NCBI GenBank assembly: GCA_030544235.1
Contig: CM060474.1
Coordinates: 2,760,001 to 2,824,000 of the forward strand
Source: Lepturacanthus savala
Lineage: Eukaryota; Chordata; Actinopteri; Scombriformes; Trichiuridae
Direction of reading: 5' to 3'
Length of the DNA: 64,000 bases
The first letter of the stretch is position 1. Every line of letters begins with the position of its first letter. Shown in pieces: positions 37,176 through 50,037 of the stretch. Both the position numbers and the translations under genes were made by a program. The notes under the pieces are model-generated. The model searched no databases. It was not told where the DNA came from and was given only the letters and a program-made list of their open reading frames with translations.

Positions 37176-37590
37176 AAGGGGATGTATCACGCACATTTTC
37201 ACATTTTCAGGTCTATATTTAGCTTCTGGTACTAACCTGGAATGTCTTAGCATGATTTGCAGTAAAAAGAAAAAAAAGAAAAACTTATTTTTCATCTTCT
37301 TCTTGACCCTCTCTGCCCCTTGGCAGACTCTGTCACGTCTTTTTTATTTGTTTCTTTTACTCGGTATGGAAAATTCTGCATGTTTGAGCCTGAGTCTGAT
37401 CCAGAATATGCAAGTGGTCAATGTGAACAACACATGGAGCAACAAACAGTCCAAAAAAAAAAAACACAAAACACACCAGAGCTGCGCACATGTGTATGTT
37501 CCATTCCAATCAGATCCCTAGGGATGCATGTCAGTTATTTTATTGTACTTTGATTAATTGTAATTGTCTTAAGGAACCAAAAAAACATTT
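37176..37590 (+). repeat. Dispersed repeat B (TTAAAGGGGAYAT end)
   Basis: It opens CTTAAAGGGGATGTATCACG and contains ATTTTCAGGTCTATATTTAG, GAATATGCAAGTGGTCAATG, AACACATGGAGCAACAAACA and GGGATGCATGTCAGTTATTTT. The same order recurs at 40053-40470. The TTAAAGGGGACAT terminus belongs to a common fish MITE group. Confidence 0.65.
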
Positions 37591-37604
37591 TTAAAACTCA
37601 CTCA

Positions 37605-38135
37605 CAGAGAGACCAGATCCCTTATGGTCAGGACTAAAATGAGCAAAAATGGACCCCGGACGTCATTTTTGGACTTTTATTTTGAAATGCAATGCACAAA
37701 ATATAAAATACATTAACAGAAATAGAATTTCAATGTTTGTCTCTGCCCTTTTCCTTCTTGTCTGTACTATATAATACAAATACATAAATAAAAAGACACT
37801 TGCCTTCGTAGCCTTTTACTTTGTTCCATTCCGACCAGACTCCCCAGGGATGCATGTCTGTTATTATCTTATTTAATTTGATGAATTGTAATTGTCTTAG
37901 GGAATTTGCACCTATAAAAAATGTATAAAAACCATACAGATGCTACGAGCTTCCATTTTTTGGTATTTTTTGTCTTTTCTATAGGCAGCTATATGCTATA
38001 TTTTATCATATTTCCTATAAAATGGGATGGTTTTATTTCATAAATGTGAAATTGCGATGAATAAATGAAATTGTGATAAAATGTACAAAACAGTGAAATT
38101 TCTCTTGCCTGGTCTGGTCTCGGGGTGAACTGTGG
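37605..38135. repeat. Rearranged cluster: repeat A inverted, repeat B tail, repeat A direct
   Basis: 37608-37800 is repeat A in reverse (TTTGGACTTTTATTTTGAAA, CTATATAATACAAATACAT). 37830-37935 repeats the end of element B (GGGATGCATGTCTGTTATT). 37980-38135 is repeat A in direct orientation (AAAATGTACAAAACAGTGAA). Confidence 0.55.
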
Positions 38136-40052
38136 TGAAAAAAACTATATGAACTGAGTTCCAGTTTATTTGCTTATCTTGTAAAGTCTCCCTTTTGTAA
38201 TTTTGTAATATTCCAGCGTAGGAGTCGAGGAGATTTGGAATCTGCTCTGGAAACTTGGACTGCAGAAGCACACAGGGATGTTAACGTGAACATTTGTCAT
38301 TACACTGATACAATCAGACTCCAGCTAGAGTTATGTTGGCTGAGTCACGCTGGAAAGATGCAAGATACTGTAACTGTCTTTCACTTCAACCTTTTCTTTT
38401 TTCTGCTCTTGTGCAATGAAAGAGACTCAACCTTGCCGTGATATGAATTTGAAAAAAAAAGCAAAAAAAAAAGTAAAAGCTCTTTTGGAGAGAATTGAGG
38501 CGACACAAATTCAGTTTCACAAACTATGACATGTTATCAAGATCATATTCTGAAAATTAATTTAATGTTCAATGGATTAAAGGCGCGGCGTCCTTAACCT
38601 CTACACCTCAGGGCTCCACTCTGTGTGTGTGTGTGTTTTCTTGTTGGCTTCCTCTCTTGACTACTGAATCATATGAGCTCATGGAAGCCTGGAGACAGAG
38701 TCATGCTAAAACCCAAATCAACTCACTTTTTTATTTATTTCATTTTATTTTGCACACCAACACACTTGTCATGTGCTTCTCTTCCTTTTGTGTGTTTTAA
38801 GCCTTGAGACGACTCCTCTTCCCCACCAGTTTCCTCTCCCTCTTCTTCTTCTCCTTCTCTCTGCTGCCTCCTTCTGTCCTTCAGCTCCATCAAATCTCCT
38901 TTCTGTCCTCACTACCCTTGAAATGAGTTGGTTTTACGGCTGATGATTCAAGAGTATTGCTCACCGCCACCTACTGTGCCTTTTGTTTTTTTCTCCACTG
39001 AATCTACACTCTCTCTCTCTATATGCTTCATTTTTTTCACGAGTCTCCCTCCATGTGGAGTGTTTAAAGAGGAAATGTAGCATTTGATTGGTCTCTTACT
39101 GGTCTTGTTATTCGGGGGCTTTTGAGCGCCATTGTTATTTTCCTGTGGTTAAGGGAGCATGGCCTCATCTGCAGCCACTCAACTCATGTAAGGCGTGTGG
39201 CCTCCTCACCTGCTTCGATTTCCCGGTGGACTGTGAGCTCTGTTATATTTAAAATTAGCAAAGGGGGTGTTGTTTGAAACAGGATGTCCGGGTCCAGGGT
39301 GAAAAAATGAGCCACCCATGGGTGCCTTCCTTTCCTTCAGCTTTGAGAATTCTCCCCTTATCATGAGTCCCATTGTCATAGCAATAGGTGCTTTATCTTT
39401 TTTTGTTAATGGGTCAGTGAAAAATAATGGTTGGCAAGATGCGAAAGTCAAAAAACAAAAAGAAAAGAAAGAAAACAGCTTTAAATGCATTCAACATGTC
39501 TCTTAAAATGCACATTTTGTGTTCTTATTGGTTTTATGTCATTTTAAAGGACATTTGTAGCATTTTTCTTACAAATTCTACAGAATGTGTGACTTTTTGA
39601 CACAGAATGTCAAATGAAAAGAAAAGGGAGAAAACAAATGATGAATTATTTAATATTTATTATATTAATATTTAATCCACCTAGAATATAAACTGGTAGC
39701 ATTTTTTTGTTTAACCTTTTTATAAGAGTTAAACTATCTGGTACCATGTTTTTAGGGTTACACCACATGACATTTTTGATTCAAGCTGTTTCCAGAGCTG
39801 CAAGCTGCTCAGCTACTACTACGCAGCTATAGTTGTAAAATCATTTAGGAGTTGCCGGATTGTGTATTTGCTGAGTTTGATGAAGAAAGCCAACAAATAC
39901 CATTAGCAGCACAGTAGTAGCTGAGCAGCTCATGGCTCTGCTCCACTGGTCTGGAAACAGCTTTTATGGACAAAAAAAGGTAAAGCACCTATTGCTGTGA
40001 CTATGGGAATCATGGCGATAGATGAAATCTGAGTGCTGGGTTGTTGGGTTTA
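38136..40052. other. Unique intronic DNA
   Basis: A/T-rich runs and pyrimidine tracts at 38810-38880. No exon or recognised repeat. Confidence 0.6.
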
Positions 40053-40470
40053 AACTTCTTAAAGGGGACATGCATATTTTCAGGTCTATATTAGTACTCT
40101 GGTACTAACTTGAAGTATCTTGGCATGATTCACAGTTATTTATATTTTCCGACTTCTTTCTCCTCTGGAGGCTAGGTTAACAAAAATTCCCTTTTCTTGA
40201 GCCCCATCCATAATATGCAAGTGGACAATGTGAGCAACACATGGAGCAACAAACAGGATGGAAGAAAAAGAAAAGACAAAACGCTCTGCAGCTGTGCACG
40301 TGTGTATCATCGATTAGGCCTTTTGCTTGAAAAAATGTATGTTCTTATTCAATCAGACCCAGATGCATGTCAGTTATTTTATTGCAGTTTGATGGATTGT
40401 AATTATCTTAAGGAATTTGCATCCATAAAAGAACTGTATGAAAACTACATCAACTGAGTCATCCAGAGTG
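40053..40470 (+). repeat. Dispersed repeat B, second copy
   Basis: TTAAAGGGGACATGCATATT, CTTGGCATGATTCACAG, AACACATGGAGCAACAAACA and GATGCATGTCAGTTATTTTA match 37176-37590. It abuts repeat A in reverse, as the first copy does. Confidence 0.65.
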
Positions 40471-40479
40471 GTCTCTGGT

Positions 40480-40860
40480 TGACTCATTTGCCAGACCGGA
40501 AAACAAGATAAACTTTACTGTTTTCTACATTTTATAGAATTTCATTCCCACATTTACAAAAGAAAAGCATTCCATTTCAGAGGAAATATAAATAACCCCC
40601 TATAGTGAGGAGCAGAAATACAGAAAACTTACCTTGGAGACATTTATTTTAATGCACTGCACAAAATGTAAAACACATTGACAGAATGTTTTTTTTCAAT
40701 GAAACCTTTTCAATGTTTATCTCTGCTTTTTCCTTCATGTCTGTATTATATAATACAAATATATATGAGAATAAAATACACTTATTATATATAATTGTTG
40801 AAATATTATGTTTCAGTTACATGTGTTTTTGACACTTTTCTAGCTTGTTAAAAAAGGACA
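40480..40860 (-). repeat. Dispersed repeat A, inverted copy
   Basis: The reverse complement contains the repeat A blocks: GAAATTCTATAAAATGTAGAA, CATTTTGTGCAGTGCATT, TTATATAATACAGACATGAAG and CTAGAAAAGTGTC. Confidence 0.55.
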
Positions 40861-42492
40861 AAGTAAAAAACATTAAAAAATATCTGCTGGGATTCCAAAA
40901 AGCGGCTAAAAAAACACGTATGGCTTTAAGATGGATATTTAACTTGGTATCTCACCTCTGTTTCCTCCTCGCTGGGCCCTGTATCTACATGCTGCTCATT
41001 CTCCTGAATGAATTACAGCAGCACATGCAGGATAGTGAGATAAAGAAAGCAGACTTTCACATACAATTATGTTCATCCTAGGACAGACAAATGTTTACAC
41101 ATTAGATATGTGACTCACATGGTTATCTTTACCACAGCCCTGTCTCACTTAGATGCACACAGATACAGACGCGGAATGAAAGTTCTGTTCGTTCATGTTG
41201 AGATTTTACATCTGTTTTTGCTCATCATGTGCATCTGTTTATTCCTAAATAAATCACATATTTCCTTTTAGACAATCATTCATGATATATTTCAGTTTTG
41301 TGTTTAAAGTGAACTCTATGAGGCAAATACAAAAAAAAATTATTAATCACTAGCATGCAGCCGATATAATGTGTAGAATTGTAAATATGGTCTTTCCCTC
41401 TTTGCCAATGCTATGTGATCAAAAAGTCATTCAAACAATGCTGACAAGCTGTTTTTTATAAAGAAATATCTGACATGAACATGTAAATCTGCTTCCTGCC
41501 TTTTCACTTTGTTGTTCTCTTGAATGCAGGGCAGCAATAGAGCATCAAATCATTTACATAATAAGATAAACAGGAACAATGCACATGAATTAATATCATC
41601 ATGCCTGTCTGTAGGAAGGTTGAACCTTCAATTTACTGACTAACACATATACAGCAGCACAGATACCACGAACACAGAGTGACACGGAGAGAAGAAGCCA
41701 GATGAATTTTAGTGGGTTGGAAGACCTCAGAGTTGGCTGTTGGACAAGTTTTGCAAAACTTCTGTTTTGCATCTGACAAACTTTGACACAATGAACTTCA
41801 ACATGATCTTTTCTATTGTTTCTTTTGTCAAACCAACATCAACTTTCATTATGTGGTCTGGTGCATGATCAAACTTGACCCAGATGCAAATTAAACAAAC
41901 AGGCTGTTCTTCCTGTGTCATAGGTCGCCGTCAGCCAATGGGCTCAGCTCGGCCTGTAGCCAGAAAAACTACGTCCCATTTTTATAAAATTTCAGCTTGG
42001 TTTCACTTGAAATATTAGCTTGTATAGTCCCACTGAGATGCAGCAAATGCAGCTACAAGCTCTTTCCAACTCCAACAATTTGTTTCCTTATTCATTTGAA
42101 TCCTCAATAACTGTACAACAACAGCAACAAAAGGAGGAAAACAACACAACATGGCAAACATTAATTGAAATTAGAAACTTATATCAAACTTATACATATA
42201 TAGGGAATAAAGACCTGAAAACACATTTAGATGAGACTCAGTCTCATTAAAGTAAGATTAGTTTGCCATCATTATGATTATCTTGTTAAAATAAAATAAG
42301 TTAGTCATCATTCACATTTTGTTTGTATGGTGATGGTGTTATTAGCAAAAGATGAGCCAGGTTAAAAAAATGCATCTACAATCACATTGTGTTAATAACA
42401 CTTGTTGCTAGTAGGTATCAACCAATTGAAACCCAATAGGTGTTGTAATATGGAATTGGAATAGTTGGAACAGTGTAACATAACATCATAAT
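40861..42492. other. Unique intronic DNA
   Basis: AT-rich, no exon or recognised repeat. Confidence 0.6.
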
Positions 42493-42942
42493 GTGCTGTT
42501 GTGTTACACTACATTACATTATGTTTCATTACATTGCACTACACTAAATTATACTGCGTTACATTACGCCACATTGTTACACTGCATTACATTACACTAC
42601 AGTACGTTATGCTACATTTCATTATGCTCCATTATATTAATGCTTCATTATGTTATGCTGCATTACATTATGCTACATTGTTGTATGCTGTTGTATGCTT
42701 CATTACATTATGTTGTTTTGTTGTTTTTTATGCTACATTACATTACACTGCATTATTATGCTATATTATGTTATGCTACATTACATTTCATTGCGCTACA
42801 ATACATTAAGCTGCATTACTTTATGTTATATTATGCTACATTGTTATGCTACATTGTTGCGCTACATTGTTGTGCTACATTATATTATATTACATTGTGT
42901 TATGCTATATTATGTCAGTGCTACTTTATGTTATGTTATAAG
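42493..42942. repeat. CATTA/TTATG satellite-like array (~450 bp)
   Basis: The array is a degenerate run of 5-bp steps (ACATT, ACACT, ATGCT, ACATT) such as ATTATGCTACATTACATTA. It keeps two or three forward frames free of stops for about 100 codons, giving repetitive Leu-His-Tyr-Ile-Thr-like translations that are not genes. Confidence 0.85.
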
Positions 42943-45002
42943 TTAGGTTTGATAATGTTGTGACTAATGTCTGATTAGGTTTAGGAATAAAGTCCATCTC
43001 ATTAGGAAAAACATCATGGTTTGGGTTCAAATGTAGTTTGAAGTGATCCAACATAGTTTGAAGTCATCATAGGTTGCATAATGCAGTCCAAATGTTTGGT
43101 TGAATGTCAATATAATGTGGTGGCATTATAAGTAAGATCGCACTGAACTTGAATAGTTTTCTCCTGCTGCTTTTTCCACCTTTCCAATTTTGGGGTTCAC
43201 ATTCATTGTTAGCAGATCAAATACACTTTTTAAAATGTGATTTTGTTTATTGTATTACTCCAGAAATGCTTTGACCACTGTTGTTTTCTTGTCTTCTTTT
43301 CTTTTGCCATTTCTTTACTATCTATAAACTATCTTTGTGAGATGGTAACAGGTGAAGTGAATGCAAGTGTAATAAGTCTGAAACTGTAGAATTCAATATG
43401 GTAAATACCACATTTCCTGGTCTAAGGAAACCTTTTAAGATGTTTATATGACATCGGGGAAGGTGACTCATTTTTTCAGCTTTGTGTTGTTGTGTTGTTT
43501 GGTCATGGAAGCTGTCTCGTTAGCTGGAAACTCAATATCTGTGCTGTTTTTCTTGTCAGATAACCCTGTTTTTCTGGTTTTGGGCTTCGTTGAGGGTCGC
43601 AGCAGAGAGGCGAGGCACATGGGAACATGCATTACCTGACCCAACCCCTTAACACTACACGTGCACATTAATTCCACAGGCTGTTGTATTCAAACATTAC
43701 ACCAGTTTGTTTAAGGAGAAAACTTAAAATGCCTTGTTTAAAGTTTCAATAGCATCAGATCAATGCATCAATCTCTGCTGATGGAGAGTAGTTTAGCTTT
43801 ATTATAGTAGTATTATAGTTATAGTATAGTAGTAATAGCTTTATTCTGAAGGTATCTCGGTATTTTCCTTCAAGAAAAATACAGATTGTTTTAAAATATT
43901 CTGATTTTCAGCTATAAATAAGTTAATGATTAATTCCAGGATGTCAAAGATTTTTTTTAAAAATCCCAAGCCTTAATGCTTTGCTTGGAGCTAAAATGCA
44001 GTTTTGCAAGTCAAACCAGAAAGTGAATATCTGTGGATCAGTGTAATCCGCATCCATCATCTGATGGTCATAAGTGTTGTTTGTGAGGCTGCTTCAGCCT
44101 GACAAGAATAAAAATCCTCAAGCAAACACAAGTCAGAATAATTTGGCATGAAAATATCATGTCTTCTTCCAAATTTTCGGATTTGGAAAAAACTTTGAAT
44201 TATCTCTTCAAACCTGTTTAGATTACATAGGATTCAAAACTTGGTCAATCATTAAAAATGATTTGAGCTTCGTTCCTGCAATAACTTCCCAGATTGGTTC
44301 TTTCGGGCCTGTGCAGTAAATCCTGCAACTGTAGCCGTGCAGGATCCATTTTGCAGTTTGACACAGGTGTGCACATTTGGGGATGTTTTTGTGTATGTGT
44401 GTGTAGGTGTATGTGTGTGTGTTTATGCTGACTGGGGCAGTCTGGGGAATATTGTGGCACCAGTGTTGGTTTAATGTGCTTGGAGTTAATAACCAGATGA
44501 GTGGATGAGCAGGGGGAGGAGGAGGTACGAGGGGGGGCACGAGGGGGGGCCGAGTGACAAATGGAGCAATTTGGCATTTTGTGCTGAAAGAGAGATAGAG
44601 ATGGAGGGAGCGATAAACAGAGAATGAGACAAAGAGAGCCAGAGGGGTAAACAGAAAATGGTCCTTTTGCTAAACTACAACCTTAAGCGCCATGACGGCT
44701 GTGTTGCAGCATGTGTGTTAGTATGTGTGTGTGTTAGTGTGTTTGTGTGTGTATTTTGGCTGAGGACACACTGTGTCATTTATCTTAATGACGCAGCCTG
44801 CCTACATGAGCTGTGCTGAGACATGCTCTTGCATTTGCGCACACAACGCATGGAACAGGTTTAATGTTTTCATTAACAGGCTGTTTCCTGCACCACGATG
44901 GTCTACCTGTGCTGACCATCGTTCAATTCTCTGTTGGTAAAAACATGACCCAACAGAGAATTGAACTTTGTGTGGCATTAACAACATTAAATTCCATTTT
45001 TA
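42943..45002. other. Unique intronic DNA with a double hairpin
   Basis: Non-repetitive apart from GT-rich 44390-44420 and 44710-44755 and the inverted repeats at 44896-44966. Confidence 0.6.
44896..44966. repeat. Two adjacent perfect inverted repeats
   Basis: CGATGGTC...GACCATCG (8 bp, 44896-44921) is followed directly by GTTCAATTCTCTGTTGG, a 12-nt loop and CCAACAGAGAATTGAAC (17 bp, 44921-44966). Confidence 0.85.
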
Positions 45003-45262
45003 AAGGGGACATATACACATTTCCAGTTCTATATCTTTTTTTTATACTAGGGCTCTACTGGAACATTTTTTCGTGATTTAAAGTTCAATTCTATCTGAAA
45101 CAGGCCATTTTAGCACTTGCCTTTTTAAGGGCTTCTCACCTGATGAGTCAAGTCTGTCAACTGAATTTCACCAACCAAACACTTTATACACGAGAAAACA
45201 TGGTAGCTGGTCTGGTCCAGTCTCTGGGTTCACAACTAAACCTCTGATCTTACTGTAGAATC
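45003..45262 (+). repeat. Diverged repeat B/A composite
   Basis: It starts TTAAAGGGGACATATACAC with TTCCAGTTCTATATC (repeat B end) and finishes GGTCCAGTCTCTGGG...CTAAACCTCTGATCTTA (repeat A end). This suggests that A and B may be parts of one longer element. Confidence 0.45.
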
Positions 45263-45948
45263 ACCCGTTTGTGGACATGTGCAAACGATCTGATGTCATT
45301 GCGTGGAGAAAGTAATGTTACGCTGCAAAAAAAGAAAATATTTTGTAATATTAAATAGAATTATCTTGAATTATCTCCTTAATTTGGCAAACAATTTAAC
45401 CTAATAGATGTAGAGGTAACTTGTAAACAGAGTGTTCAGAGCAGCTTTTGGGCAGGATTTGTACATGTTTAACATCCAACATCATAACATTATTAAAATA
45501 GCAGCCAAGCTCAAAAAGCCTGATACCACATGTCCCCTGAGGATAAGACATTGTGATTCCATTTTGATGAAGTGATGCAAATAACACAAACCTCGGCTGA
45601 ACATTTTATAATATTTTTTTTATAATGAAACCACAATTTGAAAAGAAGGAATATTTAAACCACAAAGGCTGCATCTTCAGTTGAGCGGCTGCTGATTTCA
45701 CCAGGCTGGCGAATTTACACAGCTGTAGTTAATTAGAGATAATCACTTTGGCTGCTGGATGACATGTGTGGTATTAATTCTCGACCATTGAACGTTTTGT
45801 TAAGGAACATTCGCCACTATGTAATCTTGATGTGATGGAGTCAGATTTTCCTTTCTAAAATCTTCTGAAAGGTTCACAACTGTGAATATGTAGGCGCAGA
45901 TGTGTCAACCCCCCTCCACTCATAAATGTGTTTCTATAGAAAACTTCA

Positions 45949-46596
45949 AGGGGTAGTTTGGTATTTTGGAGGTCTAACTCCATTTCCCACATTCCTGGCC
46001 ATAGATCTGAAGCCTAGAGATCATAATTTCACTGATCCCTTCAGTATTGAGCTTTGTAGTGATTTTCTTCTGACCTGATTATCAGTATAATGGAAGCCCA
46101 CAGGCCAGATTGAATCCTAGTAGAGAAAAAAAGAACGATTTACTTTGTGAAAAACTGAATAGACAGTGGTAGGAAGCTTGGTGTGTAACCATACCCATCT
46201 CAGTAAGATTTACCATGTAATGTTTCTCATTGCTTGGAAATGAGTCTTGCTGCTATTTGCGATGGAGCGGTGGAGGTTTATTAATGCTGTATTGTGGTCT
46301 TCAAAATCGTTCCTGATCAAATCTTTCTCTAGATTCTAAAAATGTTTAGGAAATCATCTATAAAAAGCAGGGCAACATATTGACAACAAGTAAGATTAAA
46401 CCACAAGCTTCCTGTTGTACTTCCTGTTTAGGAAAACCTGCCCTGTAAACATCCATTATATTGAAAATATGGTCAGATGGAAATCTCTACAAATCTCAAT
46501 ACTTGAAGGAACAGTGAATTATGGTCTCTGTGCTTCAGATATATGACAGGAATGTGGGAAATAGGAATAGATGTCCAAAATACCAAACTATCCCTT
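45949..46596. mobile_element. Foldback MITE with ~150-bp inverted ends, copy 1
   Basis: The left end AGGGGTAGTTTGGTATTTTGG and right end CCAAAATACCAAACTATCCC are inverted repeats. The similarity continues inward: CATTTCCCACATTCCTGGCC on the left, and on the right the complement of ATTTCCCACATTCCTGTCAT. CCTTCAGTATTGAG likewise pairs with CTCAATACTTGAAGG. Element length is 648 bp, without a coding region. Confidence 0.8.
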
Positions 46597-47283
46597 TAAC
46601 TGGTTTGAAGCCTGAGAGGACTGAAACAACAATTATTAGATTATAGTTATCTCGATATATTCATTAAGAAGCAAAATATGTGTACAGACTTGTAATTAAA
46701 TAAGAAAAATCACAACAACTGACAACAACCAAGTGGTAAGGACAGTGATTATTTGATCTTAATCTAATAAAACAATTATAAATTAAGGCAATTCCATGTA
46801 AACAGCATTTTCCAATTAGCTTAACCCAAATAAGGTCATTGTCACGTTAAGCAATAATCAAATTAAGACGTGGGGTTTTTCAATTTGATTCACATTAGAG
46901 TTATCATGTATACACTATAATCACACTATGATGTCTTACTGGAATATTCACAGCATTTTACAGCATAACATCAAACTGCATGACAACTCCAGCTCCCAGA
47001 ATGCAGCTTGTTCACAAATGAGATGATGACTACTTCAAATAAAAACAAGTCTCAACATTGTTATACTGTTGTTATATTGTATATTGTTGTCAAAATACTG
47101 GGTTTTATTGAAATGCTTTCAAAATATTTAAAACAACTAGACAAAATGCTTAAAGTAACTCTTGTCACCAGAAAATAGCAGTCATTAATCAAACTATGAT
47201 CTGTAGCATGTAAACAGGAATTGGAACAGAGTATTGTTTAAACAACTCATTAAATCATCTTAAACTAAATATTATGACTGCAT
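46597..47283. other. Unique intronic DNA
   Basis: AT-rich, nothing recognised. Confidence 0.6.
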
Positions 47284-47612
47284 CTAACAACTATGATGAT
47301 AGTTGATTAATCTACCAATTGAAATGAATTAATCAATTGGTCATTTGTTTCATAGAATGGTGTAAAATGTTTCTCAAAGCTGAAGATTCTACATCAAATG
47401 TCTCTTTTTGTCCAGACCACAACCCAAAAAATCATCAATTTACTATTATAGAAGACCAAAGAAATCAGAAAGTAATCAAATTGGACAAACAAAGAATTTG
47501 GACATTTTCTTCATACAAATATCTTAAATCAATTCTTCAATTATCAAAATAGTTGGTGATTAATGTAATAGTTGGCAACTAATCGAATAATTGACTAATC
47601 GTTGCAGCTCTT
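47284..47612. mobile_element. Palindromic MITE copy in CELF2 intron
   Basis: The body contains ATAGAATGGTGTAAAATG, TTTTTGTCCAGACCACAACC, GAATTTGGACATTTTCTTC and AATAGTTGGCAACTAATCG, and ends GACTAATCGTTGCAGCTC. This is the opposite orientation to the copy at 15275. Confidence 0.75.
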
Positions 47613-49404
47613 TTTTAGAATAAGGTCAGCAGTCAGATTATTATTGTCCATGTAATCATGGTTATTTTCCTAATCTGATATTGCTCGGCTCTTGTCAACA
47701 AAAACAATAATCTGTGACACCTTCTTACGAATGAATGTCCGTTTTCCTTCTCCCTGATTAAAGCATCACAAAAGTGATTCAACCTAGAGCCAGACCTTTG
47801 TGGCTGAAAAGACTTCAACAAAACGGGGGGGCCACCTGTAGATGATCCAAACCTTAAAATCTGAGAAAACCAGATGACACACCACCACCCACATGCTTTG
47901 ATTGACAGCTGATCTCTGGGGAAGAAGCGAGAGCCGCACCACAGCCAGTGTTTAGGAGACATGATGGATGTTGCAGATTTCCTCTTGAAGTGCAACAACA
48001 ACAACAAAAATGTTCCTCGCCATGCTACAGTTTACCCCCTTACATAAACAACCTTGAGAATGAAAAGTACAATCAATTCCAGCTCCCAAGAGGTGATTTC
48101 CTTCCTTTTTAAGTGTTAGACCTCAAGACCTGAAATAGATTTTGTATCAACTAAGGTTTTTCTATTTTTTTGTTGAATCTCTTCTAACCTGAAATGTCAT
48201 TGAGATAGCAAAATAAACCCATCCGCATGCTCACATGAAAAAAATCCAACAGTTTGGGGAAATAATTTAAAGCCTGCAGATAATCACATGCGGGGAGATT
48301 ACAGCATCTGATTTTCAATCACCTCTCAGATGAAAATCCCCCCACCCGGGTTCGCTCTGATGCCGCATCCAGGGACCCTCGGCCCGTCCAATGGCAGCCA
48401 TCGGCTTTGAAACGACGAGCCAACTGTATCTTCTCGCTCAGCTGTGGCAATGCCGAGCAAGCGCTTTGCTGTCCAAGACAATTATCTGCTCTAATGGATT
48501 CAGTTGAGACGAGGCCGACCTGAGACGGAGGACTGATTTATTTCATTCTTTCCTAAAGCAGAGCGGCCAATTATCCTGCTTTAACTAGACGTTAGCTGTT
48601 TTTTTTTTTTTTCTTTTAGCGGGCTACCCAGGCCCAATTAGAGAGCAGCTGCAGGTGGAATTTAATGGGAGATTGTGTGTGTGGATTTTCCACTCGTTTG
48701 TGTTTCTCTCCCTCCATGTTTATACTTTTGCACGCCTCAGCAGCTGAGAGAGTTGTCTGGCTATAAGCAAAGTTACAAGCGCCTGGAATTTTCGAGGTTG
48801 GCCTTGAAAACGGCTTTGATTTCCGGGAAGTGCTCTTGTTGTTGCTGTCGAGGGGGGTGGGGGTGGAGGGGATTTAGATTTGGAAGTGGGGTGACATTGG
48901 TGCTTTTCCACCAAAGTAACCAGTGGATATTTGTGAAGTGCTGCGAGCTGGACCGATTCCTACGTTAACAGGATTAGGACATCGAGCCAAACGGCTGTCA
49001 GAGATGCAGCATTGTTTGAAGCCATCCACTCATCCTCTTTCCTATTTTTTTTCATCTGACAATTTGTTCTTTATTGCACTGTCAAATTGTCACTTCTCCC
49101 CCTCCATTCCTGCTGTCACTCAGCTACTCTGACGCGCATAAATTATACACATTAACAGGCATTTTTCCAGCTGCACAGAGAGCAAAGATTATCCAAGGCC
49201 TGTCTTTCAATGAAAAACACTGCAAGTTGTTCATTCAAATGAATAAATGTTGTGTATAAGTGACAAGTGCTATCTAGTGCCTTTTAGTTAACAGGAGCAG
49301 GTTGACTAGATGGTAAATTAAAACTGGCAAAAAGTGGAATTAGCTGAAGGGGTCCACTGTTTGCTTACTGTTTCCAACATTGAGTTGGGACATTTACTTT
49401 GATT
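47613..49404. other. Intronic DNA with a candidate regulatory segment
   Basis: 48301-48675 is GC-balanced and repeat-free, with adjoining E-boxes CAGCTGCAGGTG at 48646-48657 and TAAT/ATTA cores. A T12CTTTTAG tract at 48600-48619 looks like a 3' splice site. Conservation cannot be judged here. Confidence 0.4.
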
Positions 49405-50037
49405 GGGACAGATACTTTGGTATTTTAGTCATTTAGCAATTTCCCATGTTCCTGGCATACATCTCAACCTTATAAACCAGAATTTCATAATGATTTAATT
49501 TGAAAAGATCCCTCCAGTATCGAGCTTTTTCCTTCTGTTAGGTTTTCAGTATAAATCTGCACTGGGCAGATTTGAATCCTTAACTTTGTGAAAAACTGAA
49601 TATACTGGTAGGAAGCTAGGATGTGATAGTATCTATCACAGTAAGTGGCACTCTGTAATGTTTTCAGTTTCATATATTTCTGCTTGCTTTGAAGGGCTTG
49701 GAATTGAGTGTTGCTCCTATTTGTGGAGATTTAGTAGAGTGTTGTCGTTGTAGAGTTTACTGTGGTCTTCAAAATAGTTCCATGACATATCTTGCTGCGT
49801 TTTCAATATTGGGTTAGTAAGTTGTCAATAAATTGCAGGACGACATAATAATAACAGGTCACATTAAACCATGAGCTTCCTGTTTGGAAAAGAGCTACTG
49901 AAAATCTGCCCTGTGCACTTACATTATTTTGAAAATCCAGTTGGAGGGAAATCGACATAAATCTCAATACTGGAGGGATCAGTGAAATCATGGTCTCTAT
50001 GGTTCAAATACATGCCAGGAACATGGGAAATGGTTGT
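49405..50037. mobile_element. Foldback MITE, copy 2
   Basis: It parallels copy 1 block by block: TACTTTGGTATTTTAG, TTTCCCATGTTCCTGGCATA, CTTTGTGAAAAACTGAATA, GTGGTCTTCAAAATAG, TAAACCATGAGCTTCCTG and TCTCAATACTGGAGGGATCA. It is more diverged at its outer ends. Confidence 0.75.

Noticed and set aside
42493..42963. 156-codon plus-strand open frame
   Set aside because: Created by the CATTA pentamer array; overlapping frames are equally open.
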